Positions 53,605-63,043 of a DNA stretch of 64,000 nt are shown here, piece by piece. The position numbers and the translations under genes were made by a program. Under the pieces are notes generated by a model, which was given only the letters and a program-made list of their open reading frames with translations, did not search any database and was not told where the DNA came from. The stretch spans positions 132,837-196,836 of the forward strand of contig NZ_FNLO01000001.1 in NCBI RefSeq assembly GCF_900095735.1, in the 5' to 3' direction. Source of the stretch: Chitinasiproducens palmae. Lineage in GTDB: Bacteria > Pseudomonadota > Gammaproteobacteria > Burkholderiales > Burkholderiaceae. Positions within the stretch are counted from its first letter, which is position 1, and every line of letters starts with the position of its first letter.

Positions 53605-55163
53605 CGGCGCAGCGTCTCCAACGCAACCGGCTCCAGCACACACGCGTCGGCGAGCGTTGCCGCCGATCGCGCGCCGTCGCGCATCGTCGGCGCCAGCATC
53701 GCAAGGCTTGCTCGCTGCGCGGCGCCCAGAACGATGCCTGCACGCCGCGCCGCCAGTTGCCCGCACGCATCGTCGACATTGGCGGCCCGGCCGCTCAACA
53801 GCAGCCACGCGGCGACGGCGGTCGCGCTGCGTGAGTAACCGAGCGCGCAGCACACCAGCACAGGTCCGTGCGCGCGCATCGTCTCGATGGTGCGCGCCGC
53901 CGCCAGGCAGGTGTCCGGCGCCGGGGCGGTCAGGTCCAGCACCGGCAGATTGCGATACAGCCGCGTGCCCGGGGCAATCGGCAGCTCCGCGCACAAGTCT
54001 ACGATGCCGGCAAAACCGTCACGCGCCAGGTCGCGCCCGGACGGTATGCGCCCCAGCCAGACGTCGTCGGTAATTGCGTCGGGGCGAGGGTGGCGCCCGG
54101 TCCAGGCCCGCGAGTTGAACCATGCGGCCATCACGTAGAACGGTGCCAGCCATCGCACGGCGAGACTCAGGCGCCCCCTGCGATCCTTCTGAAACGCCGC
54201 CGGTCCGATGGCCAGGTACGCCGCAGCCACCAGCGCGAGGCTGCTCGCCGGCCACAGCAGCCACAGCCACGCTCCGCCCCACGCAGCGGGCGCCGCGCAC
54301 GCCACTGCGCCACTCAGATAGCGCACGCCGAGCTGTCGGCGCCGCGCGTCCGGCAGGCCACGCATGCCGTGCAGCGGCGTGCCGCCGCCGTCGGGCCAGA
54401 GCCATACCGCGAGCCAGCCGACCAGTGCGCCGGTCGGCAGGTCGATGAAATGGTGCTGCCAGGTGGTGAGCACCGACAGTCCAATCAACGCGAACCAGCC
54501 GTGCAGCAGCCAGCGCGCCGGCCGATGGGCATGGCGCCAGCGGCCGTTGCCGGCCGGCGGGTGGGCTGGCGGATTCGGCGGCGGATCTGGGGGAAGATGG
54601 GCCGCATATCGGACCCACAGGATCACCAGCAACGCGATGTGCAGCGATGGCGCCTGGTTGAACGGCTTGTCGAAACCGCCGAGCACATCGAAAAGCCAGC
54701 CAAACAAGCCGTCCGATGCGGGGCGTGCATGGGCGTAGCGCAGCGGGAACAGCAGAAAGCCGGCGACACAGATCACCTGTGCGGTCAACAGGCGCCTGGC
54801 GTGGGCATCGAGTTCGCGACGGCTGGCGCACAGCAGCAACGACAGCCCGTAGAGCAGGTCGATCGACCAGTACGGCACGATGGTCCACGGCCATAGCGGG
54901 ATGGCGGACTCCCAGCTATATACGATGCTGTGCACCGAAGGCAAGCGACTCGAGTACCACGTTGCGAAGCCGTAGCTCGCGAAGAAGAACGGTCCGAGAA
55001 AGACCAGCCAGAGCAACGCACGGCCAAACAGCCCATGCTCGCGATCGCCGGCGCCGCCAGCGGGCGCGTCGTTCACGCCCTTCTGGTCAACGATCGAAGG
55101 CAGCGTCGCCGCACCCTCCGGCAGCGGCGCGGCGCCTTGCGATGGATCGCCAGCGGACGTCAC
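53601..55163 (-). CDS. ynbD: PAP2 / dual-specificity phosphatase fusion (YnbD-like)
   Basis: A 520-residue membrane protein. The N-terminal half has six or more helices with PAP2-type motifs (APSLHIALLVILW and a later HHFIDLPTGALVGW). After about residue 350 a cytosolic dual-specificity phosphatase domain follows, with the P-loop CALGYSR (Cys-X5-Arg) and VWLGRIPSGRDLARDG. E. coli YnbD has the same fusion. Proposed substrate: a phosphatidyl headgroup phosphate or lipid phosphate. It is 34 bases after the YnbC-like gene. Confidence 0.9.
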   Translation of the reverse strand: MTSAGDPSQGAAPLPEGAATLPSIVDQKGVNDAPAGGAGDREHGLFGRALLWLVFLGPFFFASYGFATWYSSRLPSVHSIVYSWESAIPLWPWTIVPYWSIDLLYGLSLLLCASRRELDAHARRLLTAQVICVAGFLLFPLRYAHARPASDGLFGWLFDVLGGFDKPFNQAPSLHIALLVILWVRYAAHLPPDPPPNPPAHPPAGNGRWRHAHRPARWLLHGWFALIGLSVLTTWQHHFIDLPTGALVGWLAVWLWPDGGGTPLHGMRGLPDARRRQLGVRYLSGAVACAAPAAWGGAWLWLLWPASSLALVAAAYLAIGPAAFQKDRRGRLSLAVRWLAPFYVMAAWFNSRAWTGRHPRPDAITDDVWLGRIPSGRDLARDGFAGIVDLCAELPIAPGTRLYRNLPVLDLTAPAPDTCLAAARTIETMRAHGPVLVCCALGYSRSATAVAAWLLLSGRAANVDDACGQLAARRAGIVLGAAQRASLAMLAPTMRDGARSAATLADACVLEPVALETLRR

Positions 55164-55197
55164 GCGAAGGCTCCGGCGCGCTGCATGGCCGCCACGC

Positions 55198-57129
55198 TCA
55201 TCGACGGCGCGCGACCGAGACGGTGAAGATGCCCCACTGATCGATCCGCATATCGATCTTTTCGAAGCCGGCCGCCGCCACCAGCTGATCGAGCTCGGCC
55301 TGCGTGCGTCGGCGCATGACCCAAGCCTGGCCGCCGCGATGGCTGGTCAGCGCGCGTGCGATGAACGCCAGCTGCGGGTGCCAGGGCTGTCCGGTATAAA
55401 CGAGATAGCCATCGGCTGGCACCGCTTCGGCGAGACCGGCCAAGGAAGTGCTCACCAGGCGATTGTCGGAGAACAGCTCGTACAGCCCCGACACCACCGC
55501 CACGGTCGGGCGAGGCGATCGTGCGGCGAGGTCCTGGCGGTCGAAGGCATTGCCCGCCTCGAAGCGCGCGATGGCCCCAAGCTGTCGCGCGGCGATCAGC
55601 GCGCGTCCTTCTCGCACATTGATCTCGCTGTAGTCGCGCAGCAGCACGGAATCAGGTGGCGCGGTCAGCCGTTGTACCGCGTCCAGCACGTAACGTCCAT
55701 GACCCGCGGCAATGTCCATGATGTGCACCGGCATGCCATGTGCGCGCAATGCGTTGCAGGCTTGCGCGAGCATGGCTTCGAGATGCACCTTGCGCTGGCG
55801 GATGCCGCGCCAGCCGATCGAATTCAGGTACTGCTTGTCGATCAAGCCGCCCAGTCCACCACGCCCGCCCGGTTCGTTCCTGTAGACGTAGTCGAGCGTG
55901 CTGCCGGAGTCGAAGCCGGTTTCGATGCCGAGACGCACCCCGGCCGACACGGTGGCCGCCAGGCGCAGCGACGCACGCGTGGTGCGCCAGTACAGATCGG
56001 CTGGCGAGCCGCGCCGCAGCGGCGTGGCCAGCGCATCGGCCTCCGCGCGCATCGGGCCGATTCGGTCGGCGTCGCGTAGGTCGGGGCCTGTCGCCGGCGT
56101 GTCGAAGCAGGTCAGCACGAAGCGCCGCACCGCGGCGACGGCCGGCGCGCGATCGCGTTCGCCCAGCGTGTCGTGAAAAAAGCCGGGCAGGACGTGCCGT
56201 TCCTTGCGGGTGGTGCCGAGCCGGTCGAAGAAGCGGTCCTGCGGCTTGCGATGCACGACGAAATCCGAACCGGAGATCAACAGCTGGGTCGGGGCATGGA
56301 TCGCTTGCGCGTCGGCGACGACGCGGCGCGCGGCATCGTACAGGCCCAGCAGCATGCGGACCGAAATGGCGCGCGCGATCAACGGATCCGTCTGATAGCT
56401 GGCGACGCGCGCCGCGTCGTGCGTCAGCAGCCGAGGCTTCACATAGCTGTTGATGAAGAAGTTGCCGCGCAGCGCGTGCAGCAGGCGCAAGCCCGGTTTT
56501 GCCAGCGGCACATACAGCTTGATGTCGAACGCAGGCGAGGCGAGCACCAATGCGCGGATCGGCGGCGCGTAGTCGTGCACCCAGGTGGCGGCGAGCACCG
56601 CGCCAACGCTTTGCGCGACGACGGCCAGCGCCTCGCAGCGGATGCCGTGGCGTTCGCCGATATGCGAGACGAACGACTGGATGTCGCGAACGCTGTGCGC
56701 AAAACCCGGACTGTCGCCGCGCTCGCCCGGCGATTCGCCATGGCCACGCGCGTCCCATGCGAAGAAGTCGACGTCGGGCAGCGCCAGCTCGTCGACCAGA
56801 TGCGCAATGCGGCCGGCGTGCTCGTGACCGCGATGAAACAACACGATGCCGCGGCGCGCTGCCGGTGCGACATGCGCCGCCGGCCAATGCCGGTATACCA
56901 GTTCGACGCCGTCGTGACTGGCGAAGCGATGCTGCGCGCTGGGGCGCCGCTCGGGCAACGCGGGCGTCACACCGTCCGGCACCGCCTCATAGCATGCTTC
57001 GTCGGTTGCGCCATCGGGCGCTGTGCCGACCGCATCGCGCGGGGCCACGGGCGAGCCATCCTGTCTTGCATTGGCGTTGGCGGGAGCGGCTTCCAGTGGG
57101 CCGGCAAGGCTGGCGTCGTGCTGGCTCAT
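55198..57129 (-). CDS. ynbC: Alpha/beta hydrolase-methyltransferase fusion (YnbC-like)
   Basis: A 643-residue two-domain protein. After a disordered N-terminus (1-60), an alpha/beta hydrolase of the monoglyceride-lipase type covers about 65-350: Ser174 in VAQSVGA, Asp289 in SGSDFVVH and His319 in GFFHDT. A class I methyltransferase-like domain (about 440-640) has motif I IMDIAAGHGRYVLDA at about 470. The same fusion is E. coli YnbC. ATG 57129 overlaps the ynbA-like stop by four bases; the frame is open much further upstream but that part overlaps ynbA. Confidence 0.9.
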   Translation of the reverse strand: MSQHDASLAGPLEAAPANANARQDGSPVAPRDAVGTAPDGATDEACYEAVPDGVTPALPERRPSAQHRFASHDGVELVYRHWPAAHVAPAARRGIVLFHRGHEHAGRIAHLVDELALPDVDFFAWDARGHGESPGERGDSPGFAHSVRDIQSFVSHIGERHGIRCEALAVVAQSVGAVLAATWVHDYAPPIRALVLASPAFDIKLYVPLAKPGLRLLHALRGNFFINSYVKPRLLTHDAARVASYQTDPLIARAISVRMLLGLYDAARRVVADAQAIHAPTQLLISGSDFVVHRKPQDRFFDRLGTTRKERHVLPGFFHDTLGERDRAPAVAAVRRFVLTCFDTPATGPDLRDADRIGPMRAEADALATPLRRGSPADLYWRTTRASLRLAATVSAGVRLGIETGFDSGSTLDYVYRNEPGGRGGLGGLIDKQYLNSIGWRGIRQRKVHLEAMLAQACNALRAHGMPVHIMDIAAGHGRYVLDAVQRLTAPPDSVLLRDYSEINVREGRALIAARQLGAIARFEAGNAFDRQDLAARSPRPTVAVVSGLYELFSDNRLVSTSLAGLAEAVPADGYLVYTGQPWHPQLAFIARALTSHRGGQAWVMRRRTQAELDQLVAAAGFEKIDMRIDQWGIFTVSVARRR

Positions 57130-57755
57130 TGCGCCCCCTCCGACGCCTCGCGCGCGGCCACGCCGCGTTGCACCCGGTTCCAGATCGTCCAGGCCAGCAA
57201 CAGACTCAGCAGCACGAACGCGGTGTTGAGCCAGACGAACGACAGCCAGCCGAGCGCCACACCGGCAGCCAGCAGGCCGAACACGAACGCGCGGTCGCTC
57301 TTTCCCATCGGGCCATCGTAGCGACGCGTCCCGCCGATCAGCGGCGCCATCACACCCGCATACTCGGTAAACACCGCGAGCAGGGTGACCAGCACGACGA
57401 CAGCCGGCCAGACGCCGGGCAGCAACGCGAACGGCAGGAACAGCGCGCTGTCCGCGATCACGTCGCAGAGCTCGTTGAAATAGGCGCCGAGCGCCGAGGC
57501 CTGGCCGAACTCTCGGGCAAGCATGCCGTCGACGGCGTTCAAGGCCATGCGCACGAACATCCAGGTCGGGATCAGCCAGAACACCGCCGGGTGCACATCG
57601 GTCGCCGCGATCGCGACGATCGCGCCGCAAACCAGCGACACCGCGCACGCGGCGAGCGTGACCTGATTCGCCGTGACGCCGCGTGCATGCAGCTTGCGCA
57701 CGAGCGGGCGGAGCAGGGACTGGAACTTCGGTTTGAGCTGATAGATCGAGATCAT
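57126..57755 (-). CDS. ynbA: CDP-alcohol phosphatidyltransferase (YnbA-like)
   Basis: A 209-residue integral membrane enzyme, first in the operon, with six predicted helices. The CDP-alcohol signature is present as NAVDGMLAR then GAYFNELCDVIAD: Asp76, Gly77, Ala80, Arg81, Gly90 and Asp98 fit, but Asn73 and Asn94 replace the first and third aspartates of the canonical motif. It transfers the phosphatidyl group from CDP-DAG to an unknown alcohol. The substitutions may mark this subfamily or an altered metal site. Confidence 0.9.
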   Translation of the reverse strand: MISIYQLKPKFQSLLRPLVRKLHARGVTANQVTLAACAVSLVCGAIVAIAATDVHPAVFWLIPTWMFVRMALNAVDGMLAREFGQASALGAYFNELCDVIADSALFLPFALLPGVWPAVVVLVTLLAVFTEYAGVMAPLIGGTRRYDGPMGKSDRAFVFGLLAAGVALGWLSFVWLNTAFVLLSLLLAWTIWNRVQRGVAAREASEGAQ

Positions 57756-58046
57756 CCGGGCGGCGCAGTCCGTGGCTTATGCGTTGAAAGCATACCGCAA
57801 TGAAGCGCGGTTGGCGCGCTGGCTTGACCGCTTGGCGGTCGGTACCGGGCGAAAGGCGCGCATTCCTGCGCGGCCGGCTCGTCGGCCGCCATGGCGCGCA
57901 CGCCACGCTGCGCGCCGGGCTGTCTCGAATTTCGCTGCCGTTTTGCGCCACACCGTGGCGTCGGGGAGTAGAATCGGCGCCGCTTCGGGCCGACTCGCCT
58001 TGCATGGCCGGCTCGCCGAGCCCGACCATACAAAGGAGACGCCCGC

Positions 58047-58994
58047 ATGTCGTTTATCACCCGCTTGTTCCCGCTATGGGCGCTGCTCGTGGCAATTGCC
58101 GCCTACTTCGCGCCTTCGGTGTTCCGGCCGATCGGCCCCTCCGTCACCACGCTGCTCGCGGTGATCATGTTCTCGATGGGCGTCACGCTGCGCTTCGAGG
58201 ATTTCCGTCGGGTCATCGTGCGACCCGGGCCGGTGCTGGCTGGGCTGGGCCTGCATTACCTGATCATGCCGCTTGCGGCCTGGGCGATCGCGAAAGCCTT
58301 GCACATGCCGCCCGACCTGACCACCGGCATGATCCTGGTCGGCAGCGTGGCCAGCGGCACCGCCTCGACGGTGATGGTCTACCTGTCGCGCGGCGACGTG
58401 GCCCTGTCGGTCACCATCAGCGCGATGTCGACCTTCGTCGGCGTGATCGCCACCCCGCTTCTGACGCGCCTGTACGTGTCGGCCGACATCGCGGTCGACG
58501 TGGGTGGGCTGCTGAAGAGCATCGTCGAAGTGGTCGCGATCCCGGTGGTGCTCGGTCTGGTCATCAATCACTTCCTGCATGCGTTCGTGCGACGCATCGA
58601 GCCCGTGCTGCCGGTGATCTCCGTGCTCGCGATTCTCGCGATCATCGGCGCGGTGGTTGCCGGTACGCAGGCAAGCATTGCCTCGGTCGGCCCGATGGTG
58701 ATGGTTGCGGTGGTGCTGCACAATGGCATTGGCCTGCTCGGCGGCTACTGGGGCGGCCGGCTGCTGGGCTTCGATGAAGCGGTGTGCCGCACGCTGGCAT
58801 TGGAGGTCGGCATGCAGAACTCCGGTTTGGCGGCGACACTCGGCAAGCTGTATTTCACGCCGCTCGCCGCCCTGCCGGGCGCGCTGTTCTCTGTCTGGCA
58901 CAACCTCTCGGGTTCGCTGCTGGCCGGTTACTGGTCGGGCCGTCCGACACCGGACAGCCGCGACGCAGTGGCGGCGCGCGACCGCCTGCACTGA
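58047..58994 (+). CDS. Bile acid:sodium symporter family transporter
   Basis: A 315-residue inner-membrane carrier with about ten helices of the BASS/SBF family (related to E. coli YocS-like proteins and PanS). Signatures: [15 protein letters not shown]-like [30 protein letters not shown], and [16 protein letters not shown], which carries the Glu-Val-Gly-Met-Gln-Asn sodium site. It probably imports an organic anion with Na+. AAAGGAGAC precedes the ATG. It is divergent from the phospholipid operon and convergent with the SDR gene; no partner is evident. Confidence 0.92.
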   Translation: MSFITRLFPLWALLVAIAAYFAPSVFRPIGPSVTTLLAVIMFSMGVTLRFEDFRRVIVRPGPVLAGLGLHYLIMPLAAWAIAKALHMPPDLTTGMILVGSVASGTASTVMVYLSRGDVALSVTISAMSTFVGVIATPLLTRLYVSADIAVDVGGLLKSIVEVVAIPVVLGLVINHFLHAFVRRIEPVLPVISVLAILAIIGAVVAGTQASIASVGPMVMVAVVLHNGIGLLGGYWGGRLLGFDEAVCRTLALEVGMQNSGLAATLGKLYFTPLAALPGALFSVWHNLSGSLLAGYWSGRPTPDSRDAVAARDRLH

Positions 58995-59064
58995 GCGCCC
59001 GCCGACGAAGTGGCAGCTCCGAGTCGAGCGGAACGGTGCCACTTCGCCCGGCATCGCGCGACGG

Positions 59065-60150
59065 TCAGGGCTGACCGCCGCCGCCGGTCGCACCCAGCAC
59101 CTGACCGGTGACATAGCTCGATTCGGTCGACGCGAGCATCACGTAATAAGGCGCCAGTTCGGCCAGCTGTCCAGGCCGGCCGAGCGGCGTGTCGCCGCCG
59201 AACTGTTCAAGCTTTTCCTGGGTCTGCCCGCCGCTGACCTGCAGCGGCGTCCAGAACGGACCCGGCGCCACTGCGTTGACACGGATGCCGCGCGCGACCA
59301 TCTGCTTCGCCAGGCTTTTGGTGAAGGCGACGATCGCGCCCTTGGTGGCCGAATAATCGAGCAGATTGGCCGACGGGTTGTACGCGTTCACCGACGCGGT
59401 ATTGATGATGGTCGCGCCGGGCGGCATCAATGGCACGGCTTCGCGCGTGATCCAGAACATCGCGTAGAGATTGGTGCGGATGGTCCAGTCGAAATCCTCG
59501 TCGCTGATTTCGAGGATCGAGTCGTGCGTGCGCTGGCGCGCCGCGTTGTTGACCAGGATGTCGAGGCCGTTCAACTCGCGAGCGGCTTGCGCGACGATCT
59601 GTTTGCAGAAAGCCCGATCGCGAATATCTCCGGGCAGCGCGACGGCCTTGCGGCCCGCCGCCCGAATCAGTTCAAGCACCTCGCGCGCGTCCGCTTCTTC
59701 GGCGGGCAGATAGCCGATCGCCACGTCGGCACCCTCGCGCGCATAGGCGATCGCTGCCGCGCGTCCGATACCGGAATCGCCGCCGCTGATCAGCGCCTTG
59801 CGCCCCGCCAAACGTCCGCTGCCGCGATAGCTGTCCTCGCCGTGGTCGGGTCGCGGCGTCATGCGGCCTGCCAATCCGGGCCAAGGCTGGGACTGGTGAG
59901 GAAACGGCGGTTTTGGATAGAGGTCTCGCACATCGCGCATCGGCTGCACGCCGCTGGTCGCATTGGCCGCGGCCGCGCTGCCGCCGGCGGTGCCGACGCC
60001 GCGTTCAGTGGCCCCCGTGGTGGCGTTGGCGGGCCCTGCCGCGCCCGCACTGCGCTGCGCGAGCGCGGGAGCAGCCAGCCCCGCGGCGAGTCCGATGGTC
60101 GCGCCCGTCACTAGACGGCGGCGCGACGGCGAGATGTCGTCCTGATCCAC
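59065..60150 (-). CDS. Tat-signal SDR-family oxidoreductase
   Basis: A 361-residue short-chain dehydrogenase of the YhdG/GSP39 type. The N-terminus carries a twin-arginine signal (SPSRRRLVTGATIG, then a hydrophobic run and APALAQ), so it is probably exported folded. The SDR core starts near 110: GGDSGIGR (123-130), NNAA (201-204), Ser253, Tyr266 and Lys270 (YSATK). The substrate is unknown. An exported SDR is unusual because NAD(P) is cytosolic; cofactor loading before export is the likely explanation. Confidence 0.9.
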   Translation of the reverse strand: MDQDDISPSRRRLVTGATIGLAAGLAAPALAQRSAGAAGPANATTGATERGVGTAGGSAAAANATSGVQPMRDVRDLYPKPPFPHQSQPWPGLAGRMTPRPDHGEDSYRGSGRLAGRKALISGGDSGIGRAAAIAYAREGADVAIGYLPAEEADAREVLELIRAAGRKAVALPGDIRDRAFCKQIVAQAARELNGLDILVNNAARQRTHDSILEISDEDFDWTIRTNLYAMFWITREAVPLMPPGATIINTASVNAYNPSANLLDYSATKGAIVAFTKSLAKQMVARGIRVNAVAPGPFWTPLQVSGGQTQEKLEQFGGDTPLGRPGQLAELAPYYVMLASTESSYVTGQVLGATGGGGQP

Positions 60151-60306
60151 TGTTCACCTCCGCTGCACACGATCGCGCCGCCGCTTGGCGACTCCGTTCC
60201 GTAAAGCAATGCGGATTCCCGACAGGGCGAACCGTCGAGGCGCGACGGCTGCATGCGGTGCCATCGGGCACCGCCTCGCGTATCGCCGCCTGCAATGGAA
60301 TGGCGC

Positions 60307-60645
60307 TCAGAAGCGCGGCCGGGCCAGCCGAACCGGCAGATCGCAGGCGTCGATGGCTTCCGGCTGTTCGATGGTCACGTCGGCTACGGCGACCGCGACG
60401 CAGGGCAGCAGCCAGCCCTCGCGCCGCTCCTCCGCCGTCACGCCGGGCCATTCGATGCGATAGCGCACGTCGCCGTTGACGAGCCGACAGAGGCAGGCCC
60501 GGCACGTCCCGTTACGGCACGAGCTGGGTAGCACGACGCCTGCGGCGAGCGCCGCCTGCAACAGCGTAAGCGCCTCCGGCGCCTCCACAACACGTGCGAT
60601 TGGCAGGATGGTCAGTTGGGGCGCGGAGGCAGGCACGGCAGACAA
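60307..60645 (-). CDS. Plant-type 2Fe-2S ferredoxin
   Basis: A 112-residue ferredoxin. Ligands Cys43, Cys48, Cys51 (CRNGTCRAC) and Cys82 (LLPCVAVA) fit the CX4CX2C...C plant-type pattern, and the fold ends with a short beta strand VTIEQPEA. It resembles stand-alone ferredoxins of oxygenase or hydroxylase systems. No reductase or oxygenase is adjacent; the partner is unknown. It is divergent from the hybrid kinase gene with 218 bases between. Confidence 0.88.
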   Translation of the reverse strand: MSAVPASAPQLTILPIARVVEAPEALTLLQAALAAGVVLPSSCRNGTCRACLCRLVNGDVRYRIEWPGVTAEERREGWLLPCVAVAVADVTIEQPEAIDACDLPVRLARPRF

Positions 60646-60863
60646 TGATCAGTTCAATAGGGGGCTTGCGCGGCCGCAGGACGGCGCCCAGGCGGATCTT
60701 CGGCGGCGCGCCTGCCCGGCGGCGTGGCCGACATTTCAGTGCTGCCGGACAGACAGTGCGATGGGCAAAACGAGTGCGCGTTGGACCGCGAAGGTACGAA
60801 GCTTGCGAGCCACGAGTGTCCGGCGGCTCGGGCGGCAATGCGTACCGCCAAGGAAAAAACAGC

Positions 60864-63041
60864 ATGCACTCACTTCTGGATCGCGAGTCGATCCTGCTCA
60901 GACAGCGGGCGATACTCGCCGAATTCGGAGAGTATGCGCTACGCGCGGATCGGCTGGACACGATTTTGCACCGCGCCTGCGAATTGGCGCTTGACGGCAT
61001 CCGGGCAGACTTCGCGAAGGTGCTCGAACTGCAGCCGGACGGCGTGACAATGCTGGTGCGCGCAGGCGTCAACCTGCCTGCCGAGATGGCGGGAAACAGC
61101 CTGTTGCGCGCCGAGGCCAGTACTGCCGAAGGACAGGCGATTCGCACGGGCAAGCCGGTTTCGTCACCCGACATTGCGCGCAGTGACGAGCGCTTCGCGC
61201 ACGCCGAACTCCTGCATGCGACCAACGTGCGCGCACTGGTGAGCGTGATCATCATCGGACCGACCGGCTCGCCGCCGTACGGCTTGCTCGAGGTCGACAG
61301 CCGCGTACCGCGCAACTTCAGCGATGACGACGTGCAGTTCCTGCGCAGCTACGCGAACCTGCTGGCGGCAGCGGTCAACCGGCTACGCAGCCTCGACGAA
61401 ATGCGTGCGAAGGAGGCGGTCCTGCGCGAGCGCGAGGACCACTATCGGGCGTCGACCGAACACAATCCGCAAATTCCCTGGACCGCGGACCCCGGCGGCG
61501 CCGTCGATTCCGTCGACGCGCGGTGGGTGGTGATGACCGGCGTCGACGAGGCGGCTACGCTCGGCGACGGTTGGCAGAACGTTGCGCACCCCGAAGACCG
61601 GCACGCGATGGCACACGCGTGGCGGGACGCGGTCGCGCGCGGCGAGGCGTACGACGTGACCGTGCGGTTGCGCCAGGCCGACGGCGGCTATCGGTGGGCG
61701 CGTGTGCAAGCTTATCCGCGCCGTGACGACGCCGGGCGCGTCGTACGCTGGTACGGCACGGTCGAGGACACGCAGCAGCAACACGAACTGCAGGAAGCGC
61801 TGCGCCAGGCAGCCAGCGAGCTCGAGGCCCGCGTGCAGGAGCGCACGCGGGCGCTCGAGCTCGAACAGCGCGAGCGGCAGGCCGCCGAGGAGCGCCTGCG
61901 GCAGAGCCAGAAGATGGAGGCGGTCGGGCAGTTGACGGGCGGCATCGCGCACGACTTCAACAACCTGCTGGCAGGCATCACGGGGAGTCTGGAAGTGGTG
62001 CAGGCGCGGCTCAAGCAGGGGCGCATCAACGATCTCGACCGGTTCGCGACGGCCGCGCTGACCTCGGCCCATCGCGCCGCGGCACTTACCCACCGCCTGC
62101 TGGCGTTTTCTCGCCGGCAGACGCTCGCGCCGAAGGCGATCAACGCCAATGAATTGATTGCGGGCATGGAGGACCTGATCCGCCGCACGGTCGGCCCGTC
62201 CATCTCCGTTTCGACCGTGCTCGCCGCTGGTCCCGAACTGATCCTGTGCGATCCGAATCAGCTGGAGAACGCGCTGCTGAACCTGGCGATCAATGCCCGC
62301 GACGCGATGCCGGGCGGCGGCAAGTTGACGATCGAGAGCAGCAACGTGGTGGTCAACGAGGTACTGGCGCGCGAGCAGGAAGTCGCGCCCGGCGAATACG
62401 TGCGGCTTGCAGTTACCGACAACGGCACCGGCATGCCGCCCGACGTAGCCAAGCGCGCGTTCGACCCCTTCTTCACAACCAAGCCGCTGGGGCAGGGCAC
62501 AGGGCTCGGGTTGTCGATGATCTACGGTTTCGCCAAGCAGTCGGGCGGGCAGGTCCGGATTCATTCGACCGTCGACGTCGGCACCACGGTTTCGATCCAT
62601 CTGCCATGCATGTCGGAAGCGCCGCAGACCGACGAAGACGACATGCCCGAGCCGGTGGCCCCGGAGGTGCAACCGGGCGAGGCGATCATGGTAGTCGACG
62701 ATGAAGCGGTCATTCGCATGGTGGCAAGCGAAGTGCTCGCTGGCTTCGGGTATCACGTGCTGGAAGCCGAGGATGGTGCGACGGCGCTGCGGCGCATCGA
62801 GCAGTTGGAGCGGCTCGATGCGCTGGTCACGGACGTCGGGCTGCCCGGCGGCATGAATGGCAGGCAACTCGCCGATGCGGCCAGGCGCCTGCATCCGAGG
62901 CTCAAGGTGCTGTTCATCACCGGCTTTGCCGATGCGGCGGTGATCGGCAACGGCAGTCTCGCGCCAGGGATGTCGATTCTGACCAAGCCGTTCGCGATGG
63001 ACGCGCTGGCGGTTCGCGTGCGGGAGCTGTTGACGGACTGA
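60864..63041 (+). CDS. Hybrid sensor histidine kinase (GAF-PAS-HisKA-HATPase-REC)
   Basis: A 725-residue soluble kinase with no membrane helix. A GAF domain (about 15-165) is followed by a PAS/PAC segment (about 188-302), a coiled coil, HisKA with phospho-acceptor His363 (GGIAHDFNNLL), HATPase with LENALLNLAINARDAMPGGG-type N box (seen as NLAINARD, VTDNGTGMPP, GTGLGLSMI), and a receiver domain with Asp657 (LVTDVGLPGG) and conserved Lys near 708 (TKPF). It is an orphan; it may pass phosphate to an unlinked regulator. ATG 60864 follows AAGGAAAAA; the open frame upstream is ignored. The gene's last codons resemble the 12-bp repeat that follows. Confidence 0.94.
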   Translation: MHSLLDRESILLRQRAILAEFGEYALRADRLDTILHRACELALDGIRADFAKVLELQPDGVTMLVRAGVNLPAEMAGNSLLRAEASTAEGQAIRTGKPVSSPDIARSDERFAHAELLHATNVRALVSVIIIGPTGSPPYGLLEVDSRVPRNFSDDDVQFLRSYANLLAAAVNRLRSLDEMRAKEAVLREREDHYRASTEHNPQIPWTADPGGAVDSVDARWVVMTGVDEAATLGDGWQNVAHPEDRHAMAHAWRDAVARGEAYDVTVRLRQADGGYRWARVQAYPRRDDAGRVVRWYGTVEDTQQQHELQEALRQAASELEARVQERTRALELEQRERQAAEERLRQSQKMEAVGQLTGGIAHDFNNLLAGITGSLEVVQARLKQGRINDLDRFATAALTSAHRAAALTHRLLAFSRRQTLAPKAINANELIAGMEDLIRRTVGPSISVSTVLAAGPELILCDPNQLENALLNLAINARDAMPGGGKLTIESSNVVVNEVLAREQEVAPGEYVRLAVTDNGTGMPPDVAKRAFDPFFTTKPLGQGTGLGLSMIYGFAKQSGGQVRIHSTVDVGTTVSIHLPCMSEAPQTDEDDMPEPVAPEVQPGEAIMVVDDEAVIRMVASEVLAGFGYHVLEAEDGATALRRIEQLERLDALVTDVGLPGGMNGRQLADAARRLHPRLKVLFITGFADAAVIGNGSLAPGMSILTKPFAMDALAVRVRELLTD

Positions 63042-63043
63042 CG

